This document shows positions 56,682 through 64,000 of a stretch of 64,000 nt of DNA, piece after piece. The stretch spans positions 228,153 through 292,152 of the forward strand of contig NZ_AGIK01000003.1 of NCBI RefSeq assembly GCF_000230675.1. Reading direction: 5' to 3'. Position 1 is the stretch's first letter; the number at the start of each line of letters is the position of its first letter. Below the pieces are notes generated by a model. The model saw nothing but the letters and a program-made list of their open reading frames with translations. It did not search any database and was not told the DNA's origin. The DNA comes from Synechococcus sp. WH 8016. Its GTDB lineage: Bacteria; Cyanobacteriota; Cyanobacteriia; PCC-6307; Cyanobiaceae. Made by a program: the position numbers and the translations under genes.

Positions 56682-58367
56682 ATGGGTGATGCATGGGCGC
56701 TGCTGAACCGCGAAACCCTTCTGTTTGAACCTGCTGCACCCGAAGCAGGGGCACTGAAAACAGTGCTGGCCTTTCCCAGCACTTACACCGTGGGCATCAC
56801 CAGCCTTGGCTACCAACTCGTATGGGCCAGCTTGGCCATGCGCTCTGACCTCGATGTCAGGAGACTGTTTACAGATCAGGGAGATCCGCAACACCGTCGC
56901 TGTGATCTGTTTGGACTGTCCCTGAGCTGGGAACTCGATGGACCGGTTCTGTTGGATCTCCTCGAGCAACAACGCATTCCCCTTTGGAGCCATGAACGGG
57001 GTGATCAGGATCCAATCGTGTTTGGTGGCGGTCCCGTTTTAACCGCCAACCCCGAACCCCTGGCCCCATTTTTTGATGTCGTGCTGCTTGGGGATGGAGA
57101 AGAACTGCTGCCCACCTTCATCGATGCCGTCCAGCAGATGCGGGACGAACCCCGTCACAAGCGACTTCGTCACCTAGCGCAGATCCCCGGCATCTACGTG
57201 CCCGATCTTCATGCTCCGCAGTTCAGTGCCGACGGTGCCCTGCTGGGCATCAAACCCAGAGAAGCCGATCTACCGGAGCGAATCGCCAAGCAAACCTGGA
57301 GGGGCAACAGCCTGAGCCATTCCACGGTGATCACCCCTGAGGCCGCCTGGCCCGACATTCATATGGTGGAGGTGGTGCGCAGCTGCCCAGAACTGTGTCG
57401 CTTTTGCTTGGCGAGTTATCTCACCTTGCCCTTCCGAACCCCGTCTCTTGATGACGGCCTCATTCCTGCCGTCGAGAAGGGGCTTCAGGCAACCCGTCGT
57501 CTTGGCTTGCTAGGTGCCTCCGTCACCCAACATCCCCAGTTCAGCGATTTGCTGGAGTGGCTGGATCAAGACCGCTTTGATGATTTACGCGTCAGTGTGA
57601 GCTCCGTACGAGCGGCCACCGTGACCCCGCAACTAGCGGGAACCTTGAGTCGCCGCGGTAGCAAGTCGGTCACGATCGCCATCGAAAGCGGAAGTGATCG
57701 GATGAGACGCGTCGTGAATAAAAAACTCAGCCGCGAGGAAATCAACGACGCAGCCCGGTACGCCAAAGAAGGAGGACTGAAAAGCCTCAAGCTCTACGGA
57801 ATGGTGGGACTTCCCACGGAGCAGGACGACGACGTCGAGGCCACCGCCGATCTGCTGCTGGATCTGAAAAAACAAACTCCAGGCCTGCGCTTCACCTTGG
57901 GCGTGAGCACCTTTGTTCCTAAAGCCCACACACCCTTTCAGTGGCAAGGGGTCATGCCAGAGGCTGACAAACGCCTCAAACGACTCGCCAAACGCCTCAA
58001 ACCCAAAGGGGTGGAACTCCGGCCTGAAAGCTACGGCTGGAGCGTGATCCAGGCCCTGCTCTCCCGCAGTGACCGTCGACTCGCACCAGTGATCGCCGCG
58101 GTGAGGGGCTCTCAAGAGAGTCTTGGTGGTTGGAAAAAGGCCTATCGAGCCGCACGGTCGGAGGAATTACCTGCCGCTAGCTCTGCCGGAGTGCCTTTGC
58201 CCCGGCCCCCCGCCTGGGAGGAGGTGGTTCATCACACCTGGGCCGATCACCAGATTCTTCCCTGGTGTCATCTCGATGGTCCCCTCCCCAGCGACACGCT
58301 TCTTAAGCATCAACGTGAAGCGCTGAGTCCAGAGAACGCTCCTGAAAGCGCTCCTGATTCGGTCTGA
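56682..58367 (+). CDS. B12-binding-type radical SAM protein, function unknown
   Basis: 561-residue radical SAM protein. The iron-sulfur motif is C235-x3-C239-x2-C242 (RSCPELCRFC). The N-terminal part has FPSTYTVGITSLGYQ and GLSLSWELD as in the TIGR03960-like family, in which a B12-like Rossmann domain precedes the SAM barrel. SVSSVRAATV and IESGSDRMRRVVNK follow. In other bacteria a DUF2344 protein is fused or adjacent; none is seen after it here. The ATG at 56682, with an AGGA just upstream, is preferred to a frame open from 56499, which lies inside the ClC gene. Its last 65 bases overlap the convergent ligase-like gene. Confidence 0.83.
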   Translation: MGDAWALLNRETLLFEPAAPEAGALKTVLAFPSTYTVGITSLGYQLVWASLAMRSDLDVRRLFTDQGDPQHRRCDLFGLSLSWELDGPVLLDLLEQQRIPLWSHERGDQDPIVFGGGPVLTANPEPLAPFFDVVLLGDGEELLPTFIDAVQQMRDEPRHKRLRHLAQIPGIYVPDLHAPQFSADGALLGIKPREADLPERIAKQTWRGNSLSHSTVITPEAAWPDIHMVEVVRSCPELCRFCLASYLTLPFRTPSLDDGLIPAVEKGLQATRRLGLLGASVTQHPQFSDLLEWLDQDRFDDLRVSVSSVRAATVTPQLAGTLSRRGSKSVTIAIESGSDRMRRVVNKKLSREEINDAARYAKEGGLKSLKLYGMVGLPTEQDDDVEATADLLLDLKKQTPGLRFTLGVSTFVPKAHTPFQWQGVMPEADKRLKRLAKRLKPKGVELRPESYGWSVIQALLSRSDRRLAPVIAAVRGSQESLGGWKKAYRAARSEELPAASSAGVPLPRPPAWEEVVHHTWADHQILPWCHLDGPLPSDTLLKHQREALSPENAPESAPDSV

Positions 58368-59598
58368 GCAAACAGCGCAATCCCGCCAGCAAAATCCAGC
58401 CAGCAATATTCACGCGGCTATCAAAAAACGGCAAATCGGTCCCATGCAGCACCATCAAGATCAGCACCGCTGCCCACCAGGCACGATCAAACAATCGTGT
58501 GACCCCACGACGGAGTGCCACGATCAACAAAGCCAACACCAGCCCTGCCACCAAAGCCGCCACCGGTAAACCATGTGCAATGGCCAGTTCAAGGGGAAGG
58601 TTGTGAGCATGGCCATGCCATTTCCCCGTTCTGAGCGGATAAATCACCGAAAAAGCCGCTGCCCCCCATCCCAGCCAGGGCCTCTCAGCGATCAACTGAA
58701 CCGCCACACCCCACTGACTCAGGCGCGTGGAGGCAAGGACGCGCTCACCAGCGTGCTGGCTATCACTGAGCCTTCCCCAGATCGCCTCTGGCACCAACGA
58801 GCGCGCGGGGGCCTGAATCAACAGCGGCACCCCAGGAACAACAGAGAGAGTCAACAGCCCAAGGCCAACCACCAGCAGCGGCACCAGCCAAGACCAACTC
58901 ATAGGACCCAACACAATCGGTAGCACCAGCACCAACGCGCCCCAGCCATTCCTCGACTCGGTGAGCACGAGGGCCGTCACAAAAGCGGCCACCAAGCCAA
59001 GAACAACACTTCTCCGCAGCTTGCTCAGGCCCGGCTGAATCAGTGCTGCAAGCGCCAACGGCCAAACCAGAGCCAACCAGGCTGCAGCGATATTGGCGTA
59101 ATCAAACAGTCCTGAGAGGCGACCCTCCGGTTCACCACCAGGGGTCATGAACCAAATAATCGAACCACCCAGGACTTGCCAGGGACCTTGCCAGCCCCAC
59201 CAAAGTTGTCCCAAACCCGTCAACACCACGGGGAAGCTACCGGCCACAAGCCAAAGCGCAGAACGACGGCGTGCCTCAGCCGAACTGACGTAGGGCTGAA
59301 AGCCCCAAAACGCCCAAAAGAATGGCAACCAGTTCCCCATGCCGACCCAGGCCAGGGACCCGGAATAGGAGCCGAAGCATCCAATCACCATCAACAAGGA
59401 CGCCAAAAACAAAGGCGCGTTCCAGGGGTCACGCCAAAACGGACGCTCACTCCTCCAACTGCTCATGAGCAGAGAGGGAAACAACAACAAGCTGGCCAGC
59501 AGCGCCGAAGAGGGCAGCAAGAACAAGCCAATCTGGAAACATCGCCAACCCCAGCGCGACGCTTGGTGCGGGCGGGATGCATCGATGCGCTGGATCAT
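58303..59598 (-). CDS. O-antigen ligase/polymerase-like membrane protein
   Basis: 431-residue polytopic protein with roughly ten membrane segments, of the Wzy/WaaL-like O-antigen ligase family. The periplasmic-loop landmarks are ESRNGWGALVL, RLSQWGVAVQLIAERPWLGWG and GHAHNLPLELAIAHGLPVA. In cyanobacteria it could act in lipopolysaccharide or exopolysaccharide assembly. The start overlaps the purU stop by four bases, which is unusual company for a polysaccharide gene. The 3' end overlaps the radical SAM gene by 65 bases. Confidence 0.82.
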   Translation of the reverse strand: MIQRIDASRPHQASRWGWRCFQIGLFLLPSSALLASLLLFPSLLMSSWRSERPFWRDPWNAPLFLASLLMVIGCFGSYSGSLAWVGMGNWLPFFWAFWGFQPYVSSAEARRRSALWLVAGSFPVVLTGLGQLWWGWQGPWQVLGGSIIWFMTPGGEPEGRLSGLFDYANIAAAWLALVWPLALAALIQPGLSKLRRSVVLGLVAAFVTALVLTESRNGWGALVLVLPIVLGPMSWSWLVPLLVVGLGLLTLSVVPGVPLLIQAPARSLVPEAIWGRLSDSQHAGERVLASTRLSQWGVAVQLIAERPWLGWGAAAFSVIYPLRTGKWHGHAHNLPLELAIAHGLPVAALVAGLVLALLIVALRRGVTRLFDRAWWAAVLILMVLHGTDLPFFDSRVNIAGWILLAGLRCLLRPNQERFQERSLDSALHVDA

Positions 59599-60449
59599 GC
59601 GAACACCGCCGTCCGGCCGCGATACACCATGACCTGCCGGCAGAGATGCAAGCGCAGAGCCCGGGCCAAGGCCAATCGCTCCGTGTCACGGCCCTTACGA
59701 ATCAAATCCTCCACCTCATCGCGATGACTCACAGACAGGGTGGCCTGCTCAATGATCGGACCATCATCTAAGTCTTCGGTGACGTAATGCGCCGTGGCAC
59801 CGATCAACTTCACGCCCCGGTCCCAGGCGCGGTGATACGGCTGAGCACCTTTAAAGGCAGGCAAGAACGAGTGATGGATATTGATCACCTGGGAGAAGCG
59901 CTCTAAAAAATCGCCACTCAGCACTTGCATGTATTTCGCCAACACAGCGAGTTCAATGCTGTGCTCTTCAAGAAGGTCAAGAATGCGGTTTTCCGCGTCC
60001 CGCTTGGTTGCCGGAGTGACCGGTACGTGCACAAATCGTCCACCAAAATCACCACACAATGGCTCCAAATCGGGATGATTGGAGATCACTAACGCAACCT
60101 CCATCGGCAATTCACCGCTGCGAGAGCGCCAAAGCAAATCCAGCAGACAGTGGCTCTGCTTACTCACAAAGATCGCAACACGGGGCAACTCATCGGAGAA
60201 ATGGAGCTGGGCCTCACCGCCGAGCCGCTCCGCAAGGGCAGAAACCGCTGGCTCAATCGCGTGCCGAGGCAACCCGAATCCATCAAGCTCCCACTCAATC
60301 CGACTTAAAAACAACCCTGCACCCGAGTCGGTGTGATGGTCAGCGTGACGAATGTTGCCGCCGTTGGCTGCCACCCAACCAGCCAGCTCACTCACAAGTG
60401 CTGACCGATCAGGACAGATCAGTTGAAGGATGACCGTTGAGCCGTTCAC
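59595..60449 (-). CDS. purU: Formyltetrahydrofolate deformylase
   Basis: Hydrolyses 10-formyl-THF to THF and formate, balancing one-carbon pools. The 284-residue protein has an N-terminal ACT domain (about 5-80) and a C-terminal formyltransferase fold with catalytic N190, H192 and D228 (VINIHHSFLPAF and VTEDLDDGPIIEQ) and AKYMQVLS (171-178). GlyA/GcvT products feed the same pool. ATG start at 60449; overlaps the ligase-like gene by four bases. Confidence 0.95.
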   Translation of the reverse strand: MNGSTVILQLICPDRSALVSELAGWVAANGGNIRHADHHTDSGAGLFLSRIEWELDGFGLPRHAIEPAVSALAERLGGEAQLHFSDELPRVAIFVSKQSHCLLDLLWRSRSGELPMEVALVISNHPDLEPLCGDFGGRFVHVPVTPATKRDAENRILDLLEEHSIELAVLAKYMQVLSGDFLERFSQVINIHHSFLPAFKGAQPYHRAWDRGVKLIGATAHYVTEDLDDGPIIEQATLSVSHRDEVEDLIRKGRDTERLALARALRLHLCRQVMVYRGRTAVFA

Positions 60450-60549
60450 GCGCAGCAGATATTCACAAGTTCATTCTCTCTTGGCAGTCATTGCTCGGGG
60501 AACGGAATTACGCAGGTAAACTCGCGGACTCCCTTCTCTACCGATCCCC

Positions 60550-61008
60550 ATGCTGAGCGCCCTGCGTCGCCTCGCTGCGTTTTGCCTCTGCGTGTGCCTC
60601 TGCTTCGGCCTCGCGGCCTGCAGCGGTAATGGCAATGCCAAGCCCGCAACGATTAGCCCTGAAGACATGGCAGTCATCCGTAGGCAAGCCGAGGGATTCA
60701 CGCAAGCCCAGGAACGTCTCCCAGATCTGGCAGCCCTTGTTAATCAGCGCGATTGGACCTTTACCCGCAACCTGATTCACGGACCGATGCAAGAGGTCGG
60801 TCGCGAGATGCTGTACATCAATCAGCGCCTCCTTCCAAACGACCGGGCCGAAGCCAACAAGCTGGCGACCAAGCTCAAAGAAGCTCTCGCTGATGTGGAT
60901 GAGGCCGCCCGTCTCCAAGACGGAACACGCTTGCAAAAGTCCTACACATCCGTTGCAACGGGTTTTGCTAATTACGCCCGCGTTATTCCCGCCGAAGCGT
61001 TGAGCTGA
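60550..61008 (+). CDS. psbQ: Photosystem II protein PsbQ (lipoprotein)
   Basis: Lumenal extrinsic subunit that stabilises the oxygen-evolving side of PSII. The 152-residue protein has a signal peptide ending in the lipobox LAAC (C24), and a helical bundle with LVNQRDWTFTRNLIHGPMQEVGREMLYINQRL spread over two helices and NKLATKLKEALADVDEAA. Cyanobacterial PsbQ is a lipoprotein, as here. Divergent from purU by 100 bases; the FAD oxidoreductase gene follows after 14 bases. Confidence 0.92.
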   Translation: MLSALRRLAAFCLCVCLCFGLAACSGNGNAKPATISPEDMAVIRRQAEGFTQAQERLPDLAALVNQRDWTFTRNLIHGPMQEVGREMLYINQRLLPNDRAEANKLATKLKEALADVDEAARLQDGTRLQKSYTSVATGFANYARVIPAEALS

Positions 61009-61022
61009 TTACCTCGATTGCC

Positions 61023-62111
61023 GTGATTGGTGCTGGTGCCGTCGGCGCCGGCACGGCTTGGCATCTGGCCCGTCAAGGACACACCGTCACGTTGATCGAC
61101 CCGTCGTTAGACGCGCCGATTCAGCGCAGCAACGAAAGTGACCAATCCCTCAATGGCACGACCGCTTCGCTTGGCGTGTTGATGGGGAACGTCTTCCGTC
61201 GATCAAGCGGACGGGCTTGGCGGCTGCGTCAACGCAGCATGGAGCTTTGGCCTCAATGGGTGGAGAGGCTGAATCATCCGGATACGCCCCTGCAGCTCCA
61301 CTCTCCTCTGATCCAACTGGCTTCTGACCCAATGGAGGCAGAACGCATGGAGGCTTTAGCCAATCAACGCCATGACCTTGGGCTCGAAAGCTTCAGCTCA
61401 GTGAACACGGGATCCCATCCAGTCCCCTGGCCCAATCCTGGGGGGCATGGAGGATTGCTTTCCAAACATGACGGACGGATTGATCCCCTTGCCCTGCAAC
61501 GGGCGCTAAGACGCAGCCTCAAGGCAGAAAAGGTCGGGCTTGTACCGGCTCGCGTGACAAAACTCCATCGAACGAGCACCGGGGAAGACAACCGCTGGCA
61601 CCTGGAGTTGGACTCAGACCACACCATCGACTGCGCCGTTGTTGTGCTCTGCACAGCCTTGGCCAGTGCATTGTTGCTCCAACCTCTTGGGCACGACTAT
61701 CCAATGGGTGCAGTGCTTGGCCAGGTGCTGGATCTTCAAGTCTCGGCCCCCAGCAAGGCATGGGATCACTGGCCAGCAGTACTGGTTTGCAATGGAGTCA
61801 ATCTGATTCGCCATGGCAACAACCGTCTTTGGCTTGGAGCAACCCTGGAACAAGGCGAGAAACCTTCCACTGAAGAGCCTGCAATCATGCGGCGATTGGA
61901 TGGCCTGGCACCCCACTGGCTGCAACAGGCCGAGGTGATCGATCAATGGCATGGCCTCAGGGCCAGACCCTCTGGACAGCCAGCACCATTGCTTGACGTG
62001 TTGGAGCCAGGCTTGATTCTGGCCAGCGGGCATTATCGAAACGGAGTTCTTTTGGCGCCTGCTACGGCAGACTGGGTTTGTCAGCAAATCTCGATCTTTA
62101 TTGGTCTTTGA
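61023..62111 (+). CDS. FAD-dependent (DAO-type) oxidoreductase
   Basis: D-amino-acid/glycine-oxidase-fold protein of 362 residues, substrate unknown. It begins at the dinucleotide-binding motif GAGAVGAGTAWHLARQGH. The GTG at 61023 would start inside the first beta strand (it gives MIGAGAVG and loses Ile-Ala-Val before it). The frame stays open upstream through ITSIAVIG to about CTG 61005/ATT 61008, touching the psbQ stop, so a non-standard start overlapping psbQ is quite possible. C-terminal block LASGHYRNGVLLAP is the FAD-closing motif of the family. 21 bases separate it from pstS. Confidence 0.8.
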   Translation: MIGAGAVGAGTAWHLARQGHTVTLIDPSLDAPIQRSNESDQSLNGTTASLGVLMGNVFRRSSGRAWRLRQRSMELWPQWVERLNHPDTPLQLHSPLIQLASDPMEAERMEALANQRHDLGLESFSSVNTGSHPVPWPNPGGHGGLLSKHDGRIDPLALQRALRRSLKAEKVGLVPARVTKLHRTSTGEDNRWHLELDSDHTIDCAVVVLCTALASALLLQPLGHDYPMGAVLGQVLDLQVSAPSKAWDHWPAVLVCNGVNLIRHGNNRLWLGATLEQGEKPSTEEPAIMRRLDGLAPHWLQQAEVIDQWHGLRARPSGQPAPLLDVLEPGLILASGHYRNGVLLAPATADWVCQQISIFIGL

Positions 62112-62132
62112 CACCTCAGATCTAGAGATGAC

Positions 62133-63164
62133 ATGCAAGTAAATCGCTCCTTCGATCTCATGCTTCGCCGTTTCTTGAGCCCCTCAAGCACTGCACTGAT
62201 CAGCGTTGCTGCCGCTTTCAGTCTTGCTGCCTGCTCCTCGAGCGATCAGGGAACTGGCAAACAACAAGGCCGACTATCAGCAGCGGGGGCCTCATTCCCA
62301 GCTGCGATTTACCAACGCTGGTTCCAAGATCTGGCACCACAAGGAATTCAGGTCAATTACCAATCCGTTGGATCAGGTGCAGGAGTCCGTCAATTAACTG
62401 CAGGCACCGTTGACTTCGGGGCTTCTGACAAGCCAATGCAAGCCGAAGCCATTGCCAAAGTGAGTCGCGGCGTCGTCCAGGTTCCGATGACAGCAGGCGC
62501 CATCGCGGTGGCATATCACAATCCAGGCTGTGAATTGAAGCTCACACGAGAGCAACTTGCTGGAATCTTTTTAGGCAAGATTCGTGATTACAAGGAGTTG
62601 GGCTGCCAATCCAAAGCCATCAAAGTGGTGCATCGCTCCGATGGCTCTGGCACCACTTACAACTTCACGAAGCACCTCTCTGCCATCAGTTCGGAATGGA
62701 GCAACGCTGTAGGCGCCAATAAATCCGTTCAATGGCCTACAGGCGTAGGAGCAAAAGGCAATGAGGGTGTCGCCGCTCAACTCACCCAGATTGATGGTGG
62801 GATTGGCTATGTCGAGCTGGCCTATGTCAAAGGGGATTTACAAGCGGCTGCCATTCAAAACGGCTCCGGAGAAAAAGTGGTGCCAACCAATGCCACGGCA
62901 AATCGTGCCCTGGGTTCCATCGACCTCGGACCCAATCTCATCGGTAGCAATGCCAATCCAGAGAACGGATATCCGATCGTGACCTTCTCCTGGGTGCTGG
63001 CTTACGCCAACGGCAACGGAGCCAACACGGATGTACTCAAATCAACCTTCGATTACATGTTGTCGGAGGAATCCCAAGCGAAAGCTCCCGCGCTGGGCTA
63101 CATCTCCCTTCCTCCAGAGGTGATCGTTCGAGCCAAAGCAGCGGCTAACACGATTAAGCAGTAA
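62133..63164 (+). CDS. pstS: Phosphate-binding protein PstS
   Basis: Periplasmic phosphate-binding lipoprotein of the Pst ABC transporter, 343 residues. Lipobox SLAACSSS (C34); mature protein with SAAGASFPAAIYQRWF, YQSVGSGAGVRQL (phosphate loop), DFGASDKPM and HRSDGSGTTYNFTKHL, and the WPTGVGAKGNEGVA block. ATG at 62133; ATG at 62160 is an alternative that also leaves a usable signal. No pstC, pstA or pstB follows, and no Pho box is clear upstream; it may be one of several scattered pstS copies found in marine Synechococcus. Convergent with the porin gene. Confidence 0.94.
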   Translation: MQVNRSFDLMLRRFLSPSSTALISVAAAFSLAACSSSDQGTGKQQGRLSAAGASFPAAIYQRWFQDLAPQGIQVNYQSVGSGAGVRQLTAGTVDFGASDKPMQAEAIAKVSRGVVQVPMTAGAIAVAYHNPGCELKLTREQLAGIFLGKIRDYKELGCQSKAIKVVHRSDGSGTTYNFTKHLSAISSEWSNAVGANKSVQWPTGVGAKGNEGVAAQLTQIDGGIGYVELAYVKGDLQAAAIQNGSGEKVVPTNATANRALGSIDLGPNLIGSNANPENGYPIVTFSWVLAYANGNGANTDVLKSTFDYMLSEESQAKAPALGYISLPPEVIVRAKAAANTIKQ

Positions 63165-63326
63165 GCCACCAGCAGAAACCACGATGGATAAGTTTTTGCA
63201 GCTAGGCGTGGACTTCAGACAATCACTTTAGAAGCCAATTCTCCATTAAAAATCTCATACTCTTCTGCAATATGGGGAAAGCAAATAAGAGAACATTCCT
63301 CAAAAGGGGGATCAATCTTTTAGTGA

Positions 63327-64000
63327 TCAGAACTTGAAGGTGGTCTTCAGGAGGCCGCCAAAGCTATTGAACTGAGTGTCTCTGGAATTGTTCTGACGGT
63401 CGCCACCGAAGGCACGGTTACCACCATCAGTCAGATCGCCATAAGGGCGGCTGAGGTAGTAGATCGCAGGAGTCACAGAGATGTTGTCGGTGACTTGGAA
63501 CTGGTACCAGAATTCCCAGGCGTAGTTGCCGTCTGCAACGAAGTCTGAATTCGAAACGTCGTTGCGATAGTCAACGTTGGTCACGAAGGTGGGCTGACCA
63601 ACGGCCATACCCAAGGTGTTGCCCTTCAAGAAAGCGTCAGCCCACTGAAGGCCCACATACCAGGACTGCGTTGTAGCGGAACGGAACACACGAGTGTCAT
63701 CACCATCGGTGACGCTGTTGTAGCCCCAGCCAGTACTGATGGAGGGGATCCAACCTGCTTCCTCAGGGGACCACCAAGCGCTCAAGCCAACAGAAGAACT
63801 GTTGCCGTTAGAAGTGAAGGTGTTGGCAAGAGGTGTGCCGTTACCTGCGTACAAAGAACCACCATTGTTCTTGGAGGTGTAGTTGTAAGCAGCTGCGAGG
63901 CCCCAATTCTCAGGAGCGTATGCAATCTGAACAGTTCCGTTGGAGCCAGCACAATCGGTAGCGAGACCGCCAGTGCCTGCTCCACATGTGTCATCGAAAA
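63327..64000 (-). CDS. Outer-membrane porin, C-terminal part (cut by window edge)
   Basis: Minus-strand frame open from the right edge to the stop at 63327, about 224 residues of a beta-barrel porin of the cyanobacterial SomA/OprB-like type. Alternating aromatic strands (for example SWYVGLQWADAF, YAWEFWYQFQVTDNISVTPAIYYL, QIAYAPENWGLAAAYNY) and a C-terminal TTFKF ending in Phe are typical of outer-membrane barrels. A Cys pair at the left (DDTCGAG and TDCAGSN) may form a loop disulfide. The N-terminal part, which normally carries an SLH domain in this family, lies outside the window. It is convergent with pstS, 162 bases apart. Confidence 0.85.
   Translation of the reverse strand, partial: FDDTCGAGTGGLATDCAGSNGTVQIAYAPENWGLAAAYNYTSKNNGGSLYAGNGTPLANTFTSNGNSSSVGLSAWWSPEEAGWIPSISTGWGYNSVTDGDDTRVFRSATTQSWYVGLQWADAFLKGNTLGMAVGQPTFVTNVDYRNDVSNSDFVADGNYAWEFWYQFQVTDNISVTPAIYYLSRPYGDLTDGGNRAFGGDRQNNSRDTQFNSFGGLLKTTFKF

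Noticed and set aside
62060..62132. Pho box upstream of pstS
   Set aside because: CTTTATTGG and CTTTGACA occur close together but with 10-base rather than 11-base spacing and poor match to the CTTAACCT-type repeat.

Overview
The window reads as chromosomal DNA of a marine unicellular cyanobacterium, most likely a marine Synechococcus. The evidence is a lipoprotein PsbQ of photosystem II, ferredoxin-dependent nitrate and nitrite reductases (NarB, NirA), the MFS-type nitrate permease NrtP, a FocA-type nitrite channel, a five-gene urea ABC transporter, two sigma factors of the cyanobacterial RpoD family, and very tight gene packing with many 4-base overlaps. A coastal lineage is a guess only. 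I found no rRNA, tRNA, CRISPR array, insertion sequence or prophage.

Layout. 1-14.3 kb is housekeeping: agmatinase (cut by the left edge), gcvT, aspS, a group 2 sigma factor, a Dps ferritin, a short-chain dehydrogenase, pyrG, the 7-deazaguanine genes queE and queC with an ecotin-type protease inhibitor between them, pabB-pabC and an amino-acid permease. 14.2-24.7 kb is urea: urtABCDE (minus strand), ureEFG (minus) and ureDABC (plus). 24.9-28.3 kb is a three-gene set of circularly permuted ATP-grasp, alpha-E and transglutaminase-like proteins. 28.2-44.5 kb is nitrate/nitrite/cyanate: a cupin, moaA-mobA, nrtP-narB, narM, two small unknown proteins, moaC-moeA, moaDE, moaB, cobA with a CbiX-like chelatase, nirA, focA, a helical-repeat protein and cynS. 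44.7-64 kb returns to mixed housekeeping: a TrpD-like protein, an MFS exporter, ppk, a second sigma factor, a phytol/dolichol kinase-like protein, DAHP synthase, acnB, a ClC transporter, a B12-type radical SAM protein, an O-antigen-ligase-like protein, purU, psbQ, an FAD oxidoreductase, pstS and the C-terminal part of an outer-membrane porin.

How it works together. From 14 to 44.5 kb lies a nearly continuous nitrogen-acquisition block. Urea is imported by UrtABCDE and split by urease. Nitrate enters by NrtP and is reduced by NarB (needing bis-MGD from moaA, moaC, moaD, moaE, moaB, moeA and mobA, plus the helper NarM). Nitrite enters by FocA and is reduced by NirA (needing siroheme, for which cobA and the CbiX-like gene supply two steps). 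Cyanate is split by CynS. A perfect NtcA-type palindrome (GTA-N8-TAC) sits between the divergent urease operons, and close variants lie upstream of urtA, nrtP and nirA, so the block probably answers to the global nitrogen regulator NtcA.

The least explained items are an ecotin whose predicted P1 residue is Arg, a small membrane-anchored protein made of a duplicated 18-residue motif together with a 57-residue secreted peptide inside the nitrate block, a hairpin between urtA and urtB, the ATP-grasp/alpha-E/transglutaminase set, and a few very short genes. Start codons were chosen by eye; several longer in-frame starts were rejected and are noted per gene.
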